Shown: positions 32,940-42,301 of the stretch, one piece after another
Numbering within the stretch: the first letter of the stretch is position 1
How the letters are laid out: every line of letters begins with the position of its first letter
Source: Mycobacteriales bacterium
Lineage (GTDB): Bacteria; Actinomycetota; Actinomycetes; DATLTS01
Direction: 5' to 3'
Assembly: GCA_035533475.1 (NCBI GenBank)
Contig: DATLTS010000035.1
Location: 18,507-82,506, forward strand
Length of the DNA: 64,000 bases
Notes under the pieces: model-generated
Database searches by the model: none
What the model saw: the letters and a program-made list of their open reading frames with translations, nothing else
What the model was told of the DNA's origin: nothing
Translations under genes and position numbers: made by a program

Positions 32940-34796
32940 TCAGCCGTCCGGGTCCGGGTCGGCGTCGGCCTGCGCCAGCACCTGCACGTACAGGGGCACG
33001 CTGGCCATCAGCTCTGCGTGGGTGCCGTCGGCGACGATCCGACCCTCATCGAGGAGGAGCACCCGGTCGGCCAGACTGATCGTGGACAGTCGATGCGCGA
33101 TGATCAATGTCGTCCGACCTCGCATGAGCACGCGCAGTGCGTCGTGGATCCGCTGCTCGACCTCGACGTCGATCGAGCTCGTGGCGTCGTCGAGCACCAG
33201 GATCGGTGGGTTGACGAGCAGGGTGCGGGCCAACGCGATCCGCTGCCGCTGACCGCCGGACAGGGTGTAGCCGCGTTCACCGACGACCGTGTCATAGCCG
33301 TGGGGCAGCTCCTGGATGAACTCCTCCGCCCCCGCGGCCCGGGCCGCCGCCTCCACCTCGGCGAGCGTCGCCGCGGGCCGGCCGTAGGCGATGTTGTCGC
33401 GGATCGACACCGAGAACAGGAACGGCTCGTCGAGCACGATGCCGACGTTCGCCCGCAGGCTCGTCAGCGTCAGGTCCCGCACGTCCAACCCGTCTATGCG
33501 AACCGCCCCGGCGTCGACGTCGTAGAAGCGGGTGAGCAGCCGCGCCACCGTCGACTTGCCGGACCCGGTCCGGCCCACCAGGGCGACCGTCTCCCCAGGA
33601 GCCAAGCCGACGTCGAAGCCGAGCAACACGGCCGACCGATCCGGCCCGTAGCTGAAGTCGACCGCATCGAAGCGGACCTCGCCCGCGGCCCCGACGAGAT
33701 CCACCGCGCCCGGACGGTCCACGACCGTTGGCATCTCGTCGAGGATCTCGTAGATCCGCCCCGCGGAGGCCGCCGCCCGCTGCCCCATCATGACGAGCAT
33801 GCCGAGCATTTGAAACGGCGCCTGCAACATGACGATGTAGGCGCTGAACGCGAGGATCGCTCCCACCCCGAGCTGCCCGTGCAGCACCTGATACCCGCCG
33901 AAGAGCAGCACCAGGGCCAGTCCGACCTGCGGCAGGTTCTGCACCAGCGGTGCGAAACGGGCCCGCAGGTCGGCGTCCTTCACGTAAGCCCACTGCAACT
34001 TGTCGGCCGCTCGCGCCAACGCCCGCAACTGCTGCGGCTCGGCGGCGAACGCCTTCACCACCCGAACCCCGCTGATGTTCTCATCGACGATCGTGGCTAC
34101 GTCGGCGAGCCGACTCTGGATCAGCCAGGACACCGGGAACATCCAGTTGCGCATCCGGACCCCGAGCAAGAACACGAGCGGAGTCGTGGCCATGGCCACG
34201 AACGCCAGCGGCACGTCGATGGACAGCATGAAGCCGAACGCGACCACGGCGATCGCACACTGCACGAGGATGAACGGCGCGAACGTCAGGTACATCTGGA
34301 CCGAACGGATGTCGGAGTTCGCCCGGGAGATGAGCTGCCCGGACTGCACCCGGTCGTAGAACCCGAACGACATGCGACTGAGGTGCTCGTAGAGCAGGTT
34401 GCGCAAATCGAACTCGAGGCCGTACGCGGTCCTCATCAGCAGCAGCCGCGCCAGGTAGCCACTGACCGCGGCCAGCGCCGCTAGCACCAGCACCCATCGG
34501 ACATAGTGCGCGAGCGGGGTCACATGCGAGGCGATCGAGCGGGTAATAGCCTCGTTGAGCAGGTTCGGGATCTCCACCGTCATCACGAGACCCGCGAAGG
34601 ACAGCACGAGCGCGGAAACGAAGGCCCGCCGGTGCGCGAGCACGAGCGGCATCGCCCTGCGCAGCCAAGAGTGCGTCCGCACCGGGTCGATTCCAGAACG
34701 CGGGGCCCGGTACCTCGGTTGCACCGCCACCGGGACGAAAGTGGACGTGCCCGCGACGTCCGGGGCCGAATGCGCGGTCGGCACGCTCACGGCCAT
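32940..34796 (-). CDS. ABC exporter subunit 1 (permease-ATPase fusion, degenerate Walker B)
   Basis: A 618-residue half-transporter with six membrane helices (about 45-330) and an ATPase domain. Walker A is VGRTGSGKST, the signature LSGGQRQ is perfect and Walker B is ILVLDDATSSID, with Asp in place of the catalytic Glu. That change, together with LSSGE in the partner, puts both defects in one of the two composite ATP sites, as in TM287/288-type heterodimers. The start lies 10 bp inside the small upstream gene, so translation may be coupled. Confidence 0.92.
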   Translation of the reverse strand: MAVSVPTAHSAPDVAGTSTFVPVAVQPRYRAPRSGIDPVRTHSWLRRAMPLVLAHRRAFVSALVLSFAGLVMTVEIPNLLNEAITRSIASHVTPLAHYVRWVLVLAALAAVSGYLARLLLMRTAYGLEFDLRNLLYEHLSRMSFGFYDRVQSGQLISRANSDIRSVQMYLTFAPFILVQCAIAVVAFGFMLSIDVPLAFVAMATTPLVFLLGVRMRNWMFPVSWLIQSRLADVATIVDENISGVRVVKAFAAEPQQLRALARAADKLQWAYVKDADLRARFAPLVQNLPQVGLALVLLFGGYQVLHGQLGVGAILAFSAYIVMLQAPFQMLGMLVMMGQRAAASAGRIYEILDEMPTVVDRPGAVDLVGAAGEVRFDAVDFSYGPDRSAVLLGFDVGLAPGETVALVGRTGSGKSTVARLLTRFYDVDAGAVRIDGLDVRDLTLTSLRANVGIVLDEPFLFSVSIRDNIAYGRPAATLAEVEAAARAAGAEEFIQELPHGYDTVVGERGYTLSGGQRQRIALARTLLVNPPILVLDDATSSIDVEVEQRIHDALRVLMRGRTTLIIAHRLSTISLADRVLLLDEGRIVADGTHAELMASVPLYVQVLAQADADPDPDG

Positions 34797-35011
34797 AAGA
34801 CCCCAGAGTCCACGGCCCGCTCCCCTTCAGCTTCCCGCCGTACCGCGATCTTGGCTGCTCGGTGACGTTGCAGTGCGGCACGCCACCGACCCGAGTCGTC
34901 GAGGGCCGCCACCCGATCCTCGCTCCCCTCGAGGTGAGCGAGGATGGCCGTCAAACGCTCGTCCACCGCCGCGTCAGCGGCAGCCAGCGTCGGAATGTTC
35001 GACCCACACAT
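34787..35011 (-). CDS. Small hypothetical protein upstream of the ABC exporter
   Basis: A 74-residue frame with no family I recognise, helical and charged (AVDERLTAILAHLEG ... WRAALQRHRAAKIAVRREA). It overlaps the first ABC gene by 10 bp. A TATTCT-like hexamer lies just ahead of the ATG on this strand, so a leaderless transcript is possible. It may be a small regulator or only a leader peptide of the operon. Confidence 0.5.
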   Translation of the reverse strand: MCGSNIPTLAAADAAVDERLTAILAHLEGSEDRVAALDDSGRWRAALQRHRAAKIAVRREAEGERAVDSGVLWP

Positions 35012-35207
35012 CGTTAGAATATCGAACGGGTGCGGCGCGGCAGGAGTGACGACTCGTCGGGCCCGTGATCAGGGAGTTCGGGTCGTGTTGACTGGCTGAG
35101 TGACCGCCGCGGGCACGACCAGAGCCGGGCTCCCCCGGGTCGGGCAGCCGTCCGCGCCGCATGTTCGGCACCCACCGGTTGCGAAAGTCGCATCGGGTCG
35201 AGCGGGC

Positions 35208-36050
35208 TCAGCCCAGCGGCAGTATGTAGTAGTCCTCCGTCGTCACGGTGGCGAACCCGATGGCCGAATACAGCCCGAGTGCGCGTTCGTTGTCCACCGC
35301 CACCTCCAGGCAGATGCGCTGAGCCCCCTCCCGGCGAAGCTGCTGACAGACCCGCCGCAGCACGTCGCGTCCAACGCCGCGCCCCTGCCAAGCCGGGTCG
35401 ACGACAAACCCATAGATCCCAGCGTCCTCGCCCCGGCGCGTCAGGCGCAGGGAGCCGACCGGGGAGCCGGCCATCTCGATCAGCAGAGTCTGCTCCCCCT
35501 CGGCGGCAAGCTGCTCAGCGAGCCCTACCGCCGGGTGCCCGAAGCCGGCTTCCAGCAGGCGGGAGACCTGGGCGGCGTCCGCGGGCCCCGCACGGCGCAG
35601 CGTCATCGCGGTGTCACGGGGCACGCCCGCCGGCTCAGCGAGGAGAACGAGCGCATGCTCGGAATGGTCCAGGGTCGCGCCGCGACCCAGCGCCAGTGAG
35701 CGGCCGGCCTCGGACGGGCGGGGGACGACGAGCAGCGCCCGCCGATGACCACGCACACGGGCCAGCGGCAGCGCGGCATCCAGCAGGGCGGCGCCGATAC
35801 CGCGTCGACGTGCAGCCGGCGCGACCATCCCGGCCAATTCCAGCGCAGAGCCGAACGCGTACATGCCGAGGAACCCCAGCAGATGCTCGTCATCCCACCA
35901 CAGCAGGTCTTCGACTTGCTCGCCGGTGCGAGCCTGCAACGTGCCCCACTCCAGTTTCAGGCGACCACCGTCGGCCTCTACAACGCGCCGCTCGAGGTCG
36001 GCGATCGCCCGAAGGTCACGCGGCGAAAGACCGCGAGCAACGTGCAACAC
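35208..36050 (-). CDS. Tandem GNAT acetyltransferase
   Basis: A 280-residue protein with two GNAT folds. The first has MVAPAARRRGIGAALLDAALP at about 74-94; the second has FVVDPAWQGRGVGRDVLRRV at about 215-234, followed by VDNERALGLYSAIGFATV. The double-domain size resembles mycothiol synthase MshD, but the typical MshD N-terminal segments are not convincing. The substrate is unknown. It lies 96 bp downstream of the BrxD-like operon on the same strand and may or may not belong to it. Confidence 0.8.
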   Translation of the reverse strand: MLHVARGLSPRDLRAIADLERRVVEADGGRLKLEWGTLQARTGEQVEDLLWWDDEHLLGFLGMYAFGSALELAGMVAPAARRRGIGAALLDAALPLARVRGHRRALLVVPRPSEAGRSLALGRGATLDHSEHALVLLAEPAGVPRDTAMTLRRAGPADAAQVSRLLEAGFGHPAVGLAEQLAAEGEQTLLIEMAGSPVGSLRLTRRGEDAGIYGFVVDPAWQGRGVGRDVLRRVCQQLRREGAQRICLEVAVDNERALGLYSAIGFATVTTEDYYILPLG

Positions 36051-36146
36051 CAGAACATTTCACCACCGCGGTCAACGGATTTGCCCCCTCATCGTCGCCG
36101 ACTGGGTGCCTCAGCCGGGCATCCGGCGCCGATCCCAGATACCCGA

Positions 36147-37436
36147 CTAGCCAGGCTCGTCGTGGTCGTCCCCCGAGGCGCTGCCGCCGAGCGCCTCGTC
36201 CTCCCGATAGTCGCTGGCGATCTGGATGGCTTCGCTCTGCGGCTGGTACCCGGGGTCGAGCCGGATCAGATCCCATTCGTTGATCCAGGCCCGGACGTAC
36301 TGTCGCATCCGTGTTGCGCCGAGTCTTTCCAAACCCGAGACGTCCGGCGGTGACCAGCCGAACGCGGCAGCGTGCAGCTGTTTGATCGTCGAGTACGCTC
36401 GATCAAGCTCGCCACGGTCGGGTGGGCTGAGCAACAGCATGTCTCGATCGATGTGGCGCATGCCCGCCTCGGCGAGAGTCGCCGTCTCGTCCCACTCCGG
36501 GGTCTCCCTCCCCCGCAGCTTCGCGGGCACCTGCCCGCGATCGTCCTTGCCGGACAGCACGGCCGCCTCGAAGTCGTCCGTCATGGCCAGCACACCGACG
36601 AGCGGCGCCCGCTGCGCTGCGTCGCCGTCGAGCCAACGGGCCACCTCCGCGTACGACCGGCCGCGCTGAAGCAGGGTGTACCGCCCGATCAGCTCGACCT
36701 CGTCAAAGAGAATCACCCAGCCGGCGTGCCCCGCGGCTCGCAGCAGCCGGGCGATGAAGCGGAACCGCTGCCTGGCCAGGTCACGGGCGGAGATCGGGGA
36801 GAAGGTGTACATCCCGCCGGCGCCGACCGCCCGCAAGGCACGGCGCAGGTCGGACACTCGCAACGGGTCACCCGCCCAGAATCGGACGAGGGCGTCGACG
36901 GTTTCGTCGCTGCCCGGCACCTCCCCACCCCGCAACCGCTCATGGCAGAGCAGTGTCGCCGCGAAGCGCTCGTCCGGGGCACCGGATTGCGCGTTCAGCC
37001 AGCGGCTGAGCTCGGCGTAACGCGGGGAATCGGCGTCGAGTGACGCCGCGGCGTCCGACACGACCCCGTGGGTGCGGCCGGGGCCGACAGCGCCGTGGAC
37101 CGCTGCCCGAAAGGTCTTCACCGGGTCGTGCAGTGGTGTTTCCTTGCTGATCACCACAGTGCTGACCACGAAGCCGGCGGACAACGCGAGATGGGCCAGA
37201 TGCGTCAGGAGGTGGGACTTGCCGGATCCGAAGCCACCTCCGACCAGCAGCGCCGTCGAAGCGCCGGAAGCGGGTATCGAACCGTCCAGCGCGGAGAGCA
37301 ACGCAGTGAACCGGTCCTCGGCCTCGGGCTGACCCGAACCCAGGGCGGCGACCGCGTCCCAGCTCGGCACACCCGAGCGCAGCGCCTCCACGGCGCGGCG
37401 GCGACTGACCTGTTCGGCGCTCATGCGGTTGCTCAC
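36147..37436 (-). CDS. BrxD/DUF2791-like P-loop ATPase
   Basis: A 429-residue AAA-like ATPase. Walker A is GGGFGSGKSHLLTHL at about residues 66-80. Walker B is GWVILFDEVELIGR at about 240-253. The late block TRMRQYVRAWINEWDLIRLDP fits the BrxC/BrxD P-loop family (DUF2791). Those proteins act in phage defence by BREX and related systems, loaded on DNA with helicase partners. It is the last gene of a three-gene coupled operon, with its start inside the stop of the degenerate paralogue. No BREX methyltransferase, helicase or PglZ is encoded here. Confidence 0.8.
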   Translation of the reverse strand: MSNRMSAEQVSRRRAVEALRSGVPSWDAVAALGSGQPEAEDRFTALLSALDGSIPASGASTALLVGGGFGSGKSHLLTHLAHLALSAGFVVSTVVISKETPLHDPVKTFRAAVHGAVGPGRTHGVVSDAAASLDADSPRYAELSRWLNAQSGAPDERFAATLLCHERLRGGEVPGSDETVDALVRFWAGDPLRVSDLRRALRAVGAGGMYTFSPISARDLARQRFRFIARLLRAAGHAGWVILFDEVELIGRYTLLQRGRSYAEVARWLDGDAAQRAPLVGVLAMTDDFEAAVLSGKDDRGQVPAKLRGRETPEWDETATLAEAGMRHIDRDMLLLSPPDRGELDRAYSTIKQLHAAAFGWSPPDVSGLERLGATRMRQYVRAWINEWDLIRLDPGYQPQSEAIQIASDYREDEALGGSASGDDHDEPG

Positions 37437-38455
37437 GGAACCGCCTCCAAGCGCACGTCCAGGCGGACCAGAGCGGCGAACGGGTTCGCCCGCCGACGGT
37501 CGCGAACCTCATCGGCGACGCGCAGCTGCAATGCGGTGTACGCGGGCAACCCGCGCGTCTCGTCGGTCACCAGCTCTGGCGGCATGACAGCGATCACAAG
37601 CGCGCCGCGGAACTCGTCCGTCGCGTCGATGAACTGGCGGAGCACCTCGTATGCGTCGAGCGCGGCGGCCTTCGCGTAGTAGAAGCCGGAACGGGAATCG
37701 ATCGGCGGCCGACGCGCCTCCGCCACGCGGGTGTAGTCGAGATACAGCACCAGCCCGGCGTGACCTGCGGACAACATCAGGGCGGCCGTCGAGGTGAGCA
37801 TCGCTCGTGCGTTATGCCGGCCGATCCGCTGGTAGATGAGCGACCCCCGCAACGCGGTGATCGAGCGCAATTCGCCTCGGAGCCAGCCGAGCACCGCCTC
37901 GCGTTCTGCCGGGTCGACGTCACCTGCCCCGAGCCGACTCTGGGCGAGCCGCAGGATCGCGCGGCGCATCTCGGGGGCCAGCGCCTGGTCGGCCAGCAGG
38001 CGTCGCTCCAGCACCCGGCGGACGCTGCGGTAGAGCTCACGGGAGTCGACGTCGTGGAGCCGCGCGACGGCCTCGAGGATCAGCCCGTCACCGGGCGGAA
38101 CCGGGAAGCCGGCGGCGTCATAGGCCGCCCGGACATGCGCCCCGGCCAGGTCGTCCCAGTCAAGGGACCTGGAGACGGCAAAGAAGATCTGGTCCACCAT
38201 ATGCAGTCGGGTCGACTCCGCGGACACCGCCAGGTGCAGGCAGCCGACACGCGCGGCAGCAGCGGCGAGCGTCGCCTCGAACCGGTCGGCCGCGCCGGCG
38301 TCGCCGACGACCGCGACTTTGACCGCACCCCCGCCGGCCGGCAGATAGCACGTCAGGTACTCGTCGGCCAGGAAGGCCGCATAGTCGTCGACCTTGAGGA
38401 CGCCGCCGCCGAGGACACCGCTCGGCGGCACGGCGGCCGGCCCGGGCGCGGTCAT
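37433..38455 (-). CDS. Degenerate BrxD-like paralogue
   Basis: A 340-residue protein of the same fold as the next gene. The region AGHAGLVLYLDYTRVAEARRP (about 231-250) aligns with AGHAGWVILFDEVELIGRY of the ATPase, but the Glu of Walker B is a Tyr. No Walker A is left; VAVVGDAGAADRF lies at the expected place. It probably does not hydrolyse ATP and may be a structural or regulatory subunit in a mixed ring. Both ends overlap its neighbours by 4 bp (ATGA), which suggests fixed stoichiometry. Confidence 0.68.
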   Translation of the reverse strand: MTAPGPAAVPPSGVLGGGVLKVDDYAAFLADEYLTCYLPAGGGAVKVAVVGDAGAADRFEATLAAAAARVGCLHLAVSAESTRLHMVDQIFFAVSRSLDWDDLAGAHVRAAYDAAGFPVPPGDGLILEAVARLHDVDSRELYRSVRRVLERRLLADQALAPEMRRAILRLAQSRLGAGDVDPAEREAVLGWLRGELRSITALRGSLIYQRIGRHNARAMLTSTAALMLSAGHAGLVLYLDYTRVAEARRPPIDSRSGFYYAKAAALDAYEVLRQFIDATDEFRGALVIAVMPPELVTDETRGLPAYTALQLRVADEVRDRRRANPFAALVRLDVRLEAVP

Positions 38456-39234
38456 CGGGCGTTTGGCGCGGTGAACGACACTCCCCAGTATCGCTGCTGC
38501 TGGCCGGTCTGGGCGACGGTGGTGAGCACGCCTGCGTTGCGGGTGCCGCTGCTCGCGTGCCAGCGCAACGTCCGGCCGCCTTTGGTCGTCAGGGTGCCCG
38601 TCTGGTCAAGCAGGTACAGGTCGCGGGCGAACTCGGGCCGGGTGTAATCCCTCGCCTGGCCGGGCAGCAAGGTCAGGACGGCCCAGACGTCGGTCAGCCG
38701 AACGACTGCATCCGGCTTCTTGCCCGTCCGAGCGACGGCCAGCTCATAGCCTGAGGCGAGGCTTTCGAGGAACTGATCGGCCCGGAACTTCGGCGGACGC
38801 TGCTGGAGCACCGCCAGCAGCTCGACCACGACCGATGGCCGTAAGCGCCGCTCCCGACGCCGGTCGATCTCGATTGCCGAGTCGCTCGGCACGACCCGGA
38901 CCAGGGACGGGTAGCACAGCAGCCGCTCGTCCTCCTCGAACATCGCTATCCGGCGTTCCGCGGCCACCGACAGCAGCTCCTTGGAGTACTCACCCGACGC
39001 CAGGTACGCGGTCTCGTCGAAGTCGAACGCGGCGCGGCCCTCACCCGCCGCGGCCGCCAACTCCGTTGCCAGCCCCGCCGCCACCTCCAGGGCGCGCCGC
39101 AGTTCGCGTACCTGACCGGCGGCGGCCGCCGTCCGCGCCTTGCGAAGCTCGCGAGTGACCCCGTTGGCCACCTTCAACGTAGCCTCCGCCCGCGCCTGCG
39201 CGGCCCCGAGCGCGCCTTCCAAGCCAATCGACAT
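38452..39234 (-). CDS. Unrecognised protein, first gene of the BrxD-like operon
   Basis: A 260-residue protein I do not recognise. A long helical, coiled-coil-prone N-terminus (about residues 5-65) is followed by a globular part with [20 protein letters not shown] and [15 protein letters not shown] near the end. The ATG at 39234 is preferred over one at 39264 because GGAGGGGAG precedes it. No signal peptide or membrane helix is visible. The C-terminus is beta-rich and may be a winged-helix or nucleic-acid-binding fold, a guess only. It is coupled to the degenerate paralogue. Confidence 0.65.
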   Translation of the reverse strand: MSIGLEGALGAAQARAEATLKVANGVTRELRKARTAAAAGQVRELRRALEVAAGLATELAAAAGEGRAAFDFDETAYLASGEYSKELLSVAAERRIAMFEEDERLLCYPSLVRVVPSDSAIEIDRRRERRLRPSVVVELLAVLQQRPPKFRADQFLESLASGYELAVARTGKKPDAVVRLTDVWAVLTLLPGQARDYTRPEFARDLYLLDQTGTLTTKGGRTLRWHASSGTRNAGVLTTVAQTGQQQRYWGVSFTAPNAR

Positions 39235-39367
39235 CGCCGACTCCCCTCCGGACCACGGACCCAACGAAGGACGCTACCCGTCCAGCTCGGACATCTCGGG
39301 AGTACTCCACCCGAAGCCAACCGGCCCCGAGCCGAAGCGCTCGGCGCAACCCGTAGACTCGGGAGTC

Positions 39368-41236
39368 GTGCCCACCCGCGCCGACCTCCGCAACGTCGCA
39401 ATCATCGCGCACGTCGATCACGGCAAGACCACCCTCGTGGATGCCATGCTCTGGCAGTCCGGTGCCTTCTCCGCGCATCAGGCGGAGAACGACTCGGTCC
39501 GTGACCGGGTAATGGACTCGATGGATCTCGAGCGCGAGAAGGGCATCACCATTCTCGCGAAGAACACCGCGGTCCGTTGCGGCGACGTCACCATCAACAT
39601 CGTCGACACGCCCGGGCACGCCGATTTCGGCGGCGAGGTGGAGCGCGGGCTGGCCATGGTCGACGGCGTCCTGCTCCTGGTAGACGCCAGCGAGGGACCG
39701 CTCCCGCAGACCCGCTTCGTATTGCGCAAGGCCCTGGAGAGCCGGTTGCCGGTCGTGCTGGTCGTCAACAAGGTCGACCGCCCGGACGCCCGGATCGCGG
39801 AGGTCGTCGACGAGGTGTACGAACTGTTCCTCGACCTCGACGCCGACGAGCAGCAGATCGATTTCCCGATCCTGTACTGCTCGGCCCGTTCCGGCCGGGC
39901 TTCGATCGAGCGCCCGAAGGACGGCGACCAACCCGACAGTCCGGACCTGCGCCCGCTGTTCGACGTCCTGCTGACCACGGTCCCCGCGCCCAGCTACGAC
40001 GAGGCCGTGCCGCTGCAAGCGATGGTGACCAACCTCGACGCGTCGCCCTACCTCGGCCGGCTGGCGATCTGCCGGATCCACAACGGGGTGATCCGCCGCG
40101 GCCAGCTGGTCGCGTGGTGCCGACTCGACGGCGGGATCGAGAAGGTGCGGCTCTCCGAGCTCCTGATCACCGACGCGCTGGAGCGCCGCCCGGCCGAGCA
40201 GGCCGGCCCCGGCGACATCGTCGCCCTCGCTGGGATCCCGGAGATCACGGTGGGCGAGACGGTCGCCGATCCCGACGATCCCCGGCCGCTGCCGGCGCTT
40301 CGGGTGGACGAGCCGAGCATCTCGATGACCATCGGCGTCAACACCGCCCCGCTCGCGGGCGGCAGCGGGACCAAGCTCACCGCCCGGCTGATCCAGAACC
40401 GGCTGGCCACCGAGCTGGTCGGGAACGTCTCGCTGCGGATCGCGACCACCGAACGACCGGACACCTGGGAGATCCAGGGCCGCGGGGAGCTCCAGCTCGC
40501 CGTCCTGGTGGAGTTGATGCGCCGGGAGGGCTTCGAGCTCACCGTCGGCAAGCCCCAGGTGGTCACCCGCCACGTCGACGGCAAGCTGCACGAACCGGTA
40601 GAGCGGCTCACCGTGGACGTTCCCGAGCAGTTCGTCGGCGTCGTGACCCAGCTGCTCGGCATGCGCCGGGGCCGGCTCGAGCAGATGGTCAACCACGGCA
40701 CCGGGTGGGTCCGGATGGAGTACCTGGTGCCCGCCCGCGGGCTGATCGGTTTCCGCACCGAGTTCCTGACCGAGACCCGCGGCACCGGGCTGATCCACCA
40801 TGTCTTCGAACGGTACGAGCCCTGGCACGGTGAGCTGCGGACCCGGCCCACCGGCTCGCTGGTGGCCGACCGGTCGGGGGTGACGACGGCCTATGCGCTG
40901 TTCGCGCTACAGGATCGCGGGCAGCTTTTCCTCGGCCCGGGCACCGAGGTCTACGAAGGCATGATCATCGGCGAGAACGCCCGCGCCGACGACATGGATG
41001 TCAATCCCACCAAGGAACGCAAGCTCACCAACATGCGCTCGTCAACGGCCGAGGAGCTCGAGCGGCTGGTGCCACCGAGGCCGCTCGGCCTCGAACAGGC
41101 CCTCGAGTTCTGCCGGGAAGACGAGTGCATCGAGGTGGCGCCGGCGATGGTCCGGCTGCGCAAGGTCACGCTGTCCGCAGCCGCGCGGGGCCGCAGCCGG
41201 GGTCGGCGCGCGGCGGCCGACGCCGCAGCGGATTAG
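39368..41236 (+). CDS. typA: Translational GTPase TypA/BipA
   Basis: Ribosome-binding GTPase involved in stress and low-temperature growth and 50S assembly. The 622 residues are normal. The G1 motif is [10 protein letters not shown] at about 15-24, with GITIL as switch [17 protein letters not shown] as G3 and NKVDRPDA as G4. The elongation-factor-like domains and the C-terminal TypA domain follow. The GTG at 39368 gives the standard N-terminus; upstream in-frame starts overlap the divergent operon. TAGACT at 39353 could be its -10. Confidence 0.96.
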   Translation: MPTRADLRNVAIIAHVDHGKTTLVDAMLWQSGAFSAHQAENDSVRDRVMDSMDLEREKGITILAKNTAVRCGDVTINIVDTPGHADFGGEVERGLAMVDGVLLLVDASEGPLPQTRFVLRKALESRLPVVLVVNKVDRPDARIAEVVDEVYELFLDLDADEQQIDFPILYCSARSGRASIERPKDGDQPDSPDLRPLFDVLLTTVPAPSYDEAVPLQAMVTNLDASPYLGRLAICRIHNGVIRRGQLVAWCRLDGGIEKVRLSELLITDALERRPAEQAGPGDIVALAGIPEITVGETVADPDDPRPLPALRVDEPSISMTIGVNTAPLAGGSGTKLTARLIQNRLATELVGNVSLRIATTERPDTWEIQGRGELQLAVLVELMRREGFELTVGKPQVVTRHVDGKLHEPVERLTVDVPEQFVGVVTQLLGMRRGRLEQMVNHGTGWVRMEYLVPARGLIGFRTEFLTETRGTGLIHHVFERYEPWHGELRTRPTGSLVADRSGVTTAYALFALQDRGQLFLGPGTEVYEGMIIGENARADDMDVNPTKERKLTNMRSSTAEELERLVPPRPLGLEQALEFCREDECIEVAPAMVRLRKVTLSAAARGRSRGRRAAADAAAD

Positions 41237-41281
41237 GCGCAGGGCGGCGGATCGGCCAACCCCGTAGGCGAGGATGGCCTG

Positions 41282-42301
41282 GTGAGGACCGTCCCCCGCC
41301 GGCGCGCCCGCTGGCTCGTGCCGATCCTGGCGGCCGCACTAGTGGCACTCGCCACGGCAATCCCGGACCTCGCCGCGGGCAGCCCGGCGCCACGACTGCC
41401 GGGCGTGACCCCGTTGCAGCTGCTCGGTGCGCTCGGTCACGTCGACTTCCCCGGCGTGGTCGGGGAGGCGGAGCTGACCGTCAACCTCGGGCTACCCGAC
41501 CTCCCGGACGGCGCCCTGGGCAGCTCTCCGTTGCTGGGGCTGCTCGGGAGCCATCCGGTCCAGGTCTGGATCGCCGCGGACGGTCGTTTCCGCTTGGCCG
41601 TCCTGGGCCGCCTCCAGGAGCAGGACATCGTCGACGACGGCCACCTGGTGTGGATCTACAACTCGGTCGACAACTCGGTGATCCGGATCCCGCTGTTCGC
41701 GGCGAGATCGCCGGCGCGGGCAAACCGTTCGGGTCGGCCCGGCATCGGCATCGGCGTGCTACTGGCCGCAGCCGCCGCAGACACGGCGAGCGGCGTCGGG
41801 CCACCGGTCCGGATCGCCGGCCGCCCTTGCTACCAGCTGGTCCTCGCGCCACGCAGCCCGGACACCCTGCTGCGCTCGCTCCGGCTGGCGATCGACCCGC
41901 AGAGCGACCTCCCGCTGCGCCTCCAGTTGTTCGGCAGGTCGAGCACACCCGCGGTCGAACTGACCTTCACCTCGATCCGGGTCGCGGCGCCACCGGTTGC
42001 CCTGCTGAGCTTCACCCCACCACCGGGTGTCGGGACCGGCCAGCTGCTCACCACCGCCCGCTCCGGAACGCCGACGAGCACGCAGATCAGGCTCGGGGAT
42101 GGATGGGACGCGGTCGCCGTCCTGGACCATTTTCCCCTCAACGGCGGCTCCGCCGCCCTCATCACCGAACTCGGCAGTAGAACCCAGACGGGTGTGCTGC
42201 TCACCACCAGCCTGCTCTCCGTGCTGCTCACCCGGTCGGGACGGCTGATCGCCGGGCCGGTCCCGCCCGACCGACTCGCCAACGTTGCCGGCAGTCCATG
42301 A
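41282..42301 (+). CDS. Secreted LolA-like/lipoprotein-sorting-fold protein
   Basis: A 339-residue protein with a signal peptide (PRRRARWLVPILAAALVALA at about 5-24) and a long beta-rich body resembling LolA/RseB-N (QVWIAADGRFRLAVLG; DGHLVWIYNSVDNSVIR). The fold binds hydrophobic ligands in other bacteria. No lipobox Cys is seen. Its stop overlaps the start of an ABC ATPase (ATGA), a common actinobacterial pairing, so it may sense or deliver the exported lipid. The GTG at 41282 starts it. Confidence 0.78.
   Translation: MRTVPRRRARWLVPILAAALVALATAIPDLAAGSPAPRLPGVTPLQLLGALGHVDFPGVVGEAELTVNLGLPDLPDGALGSSPLLGLLGSHPVQVWIAADGRFRLAVLGRLQEQDIVDDGHLVWIYNSVDNSVIRIPLFAARSPARANRSGRPGIGIGVLLAAAAADTASGVGPPVRIAGRPCYQLVLAPRSPDTLLRSLRLAIDPQSDLPLRLQLFGRSSTPAVELTFTSIRVAAPPVALLSFTPPPGVGTGQLLTTARSGTPTSTQIRLGDGWDAVAVLDHFPLNGGSAALITELGSRTQTGVLLTTSLLSVLLTRSGRLIAGPVPPDRLANVAGSP

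Noticed and set aside
35208..36050. Mycothiol synthase mshD
   Set aside because: Two GNAT domains and similar length, but the characteristic MshD segments are not clear; left as a tandem GNAT protein.
36147..39234. Complete BREX phage-defence locus
   Set aside because: No PglZ, PglX methyltransferase, BrxA/BrxB, Lon-like or helicase gene lies nearby; flanks are a GNAT gene and typA.
39041..40828. 595-codon open frame antisense to typA
   Set aside because: Shadow of TypA, whose GTPase motifs are all on the plus strand; the antisense product has no recognisable family.
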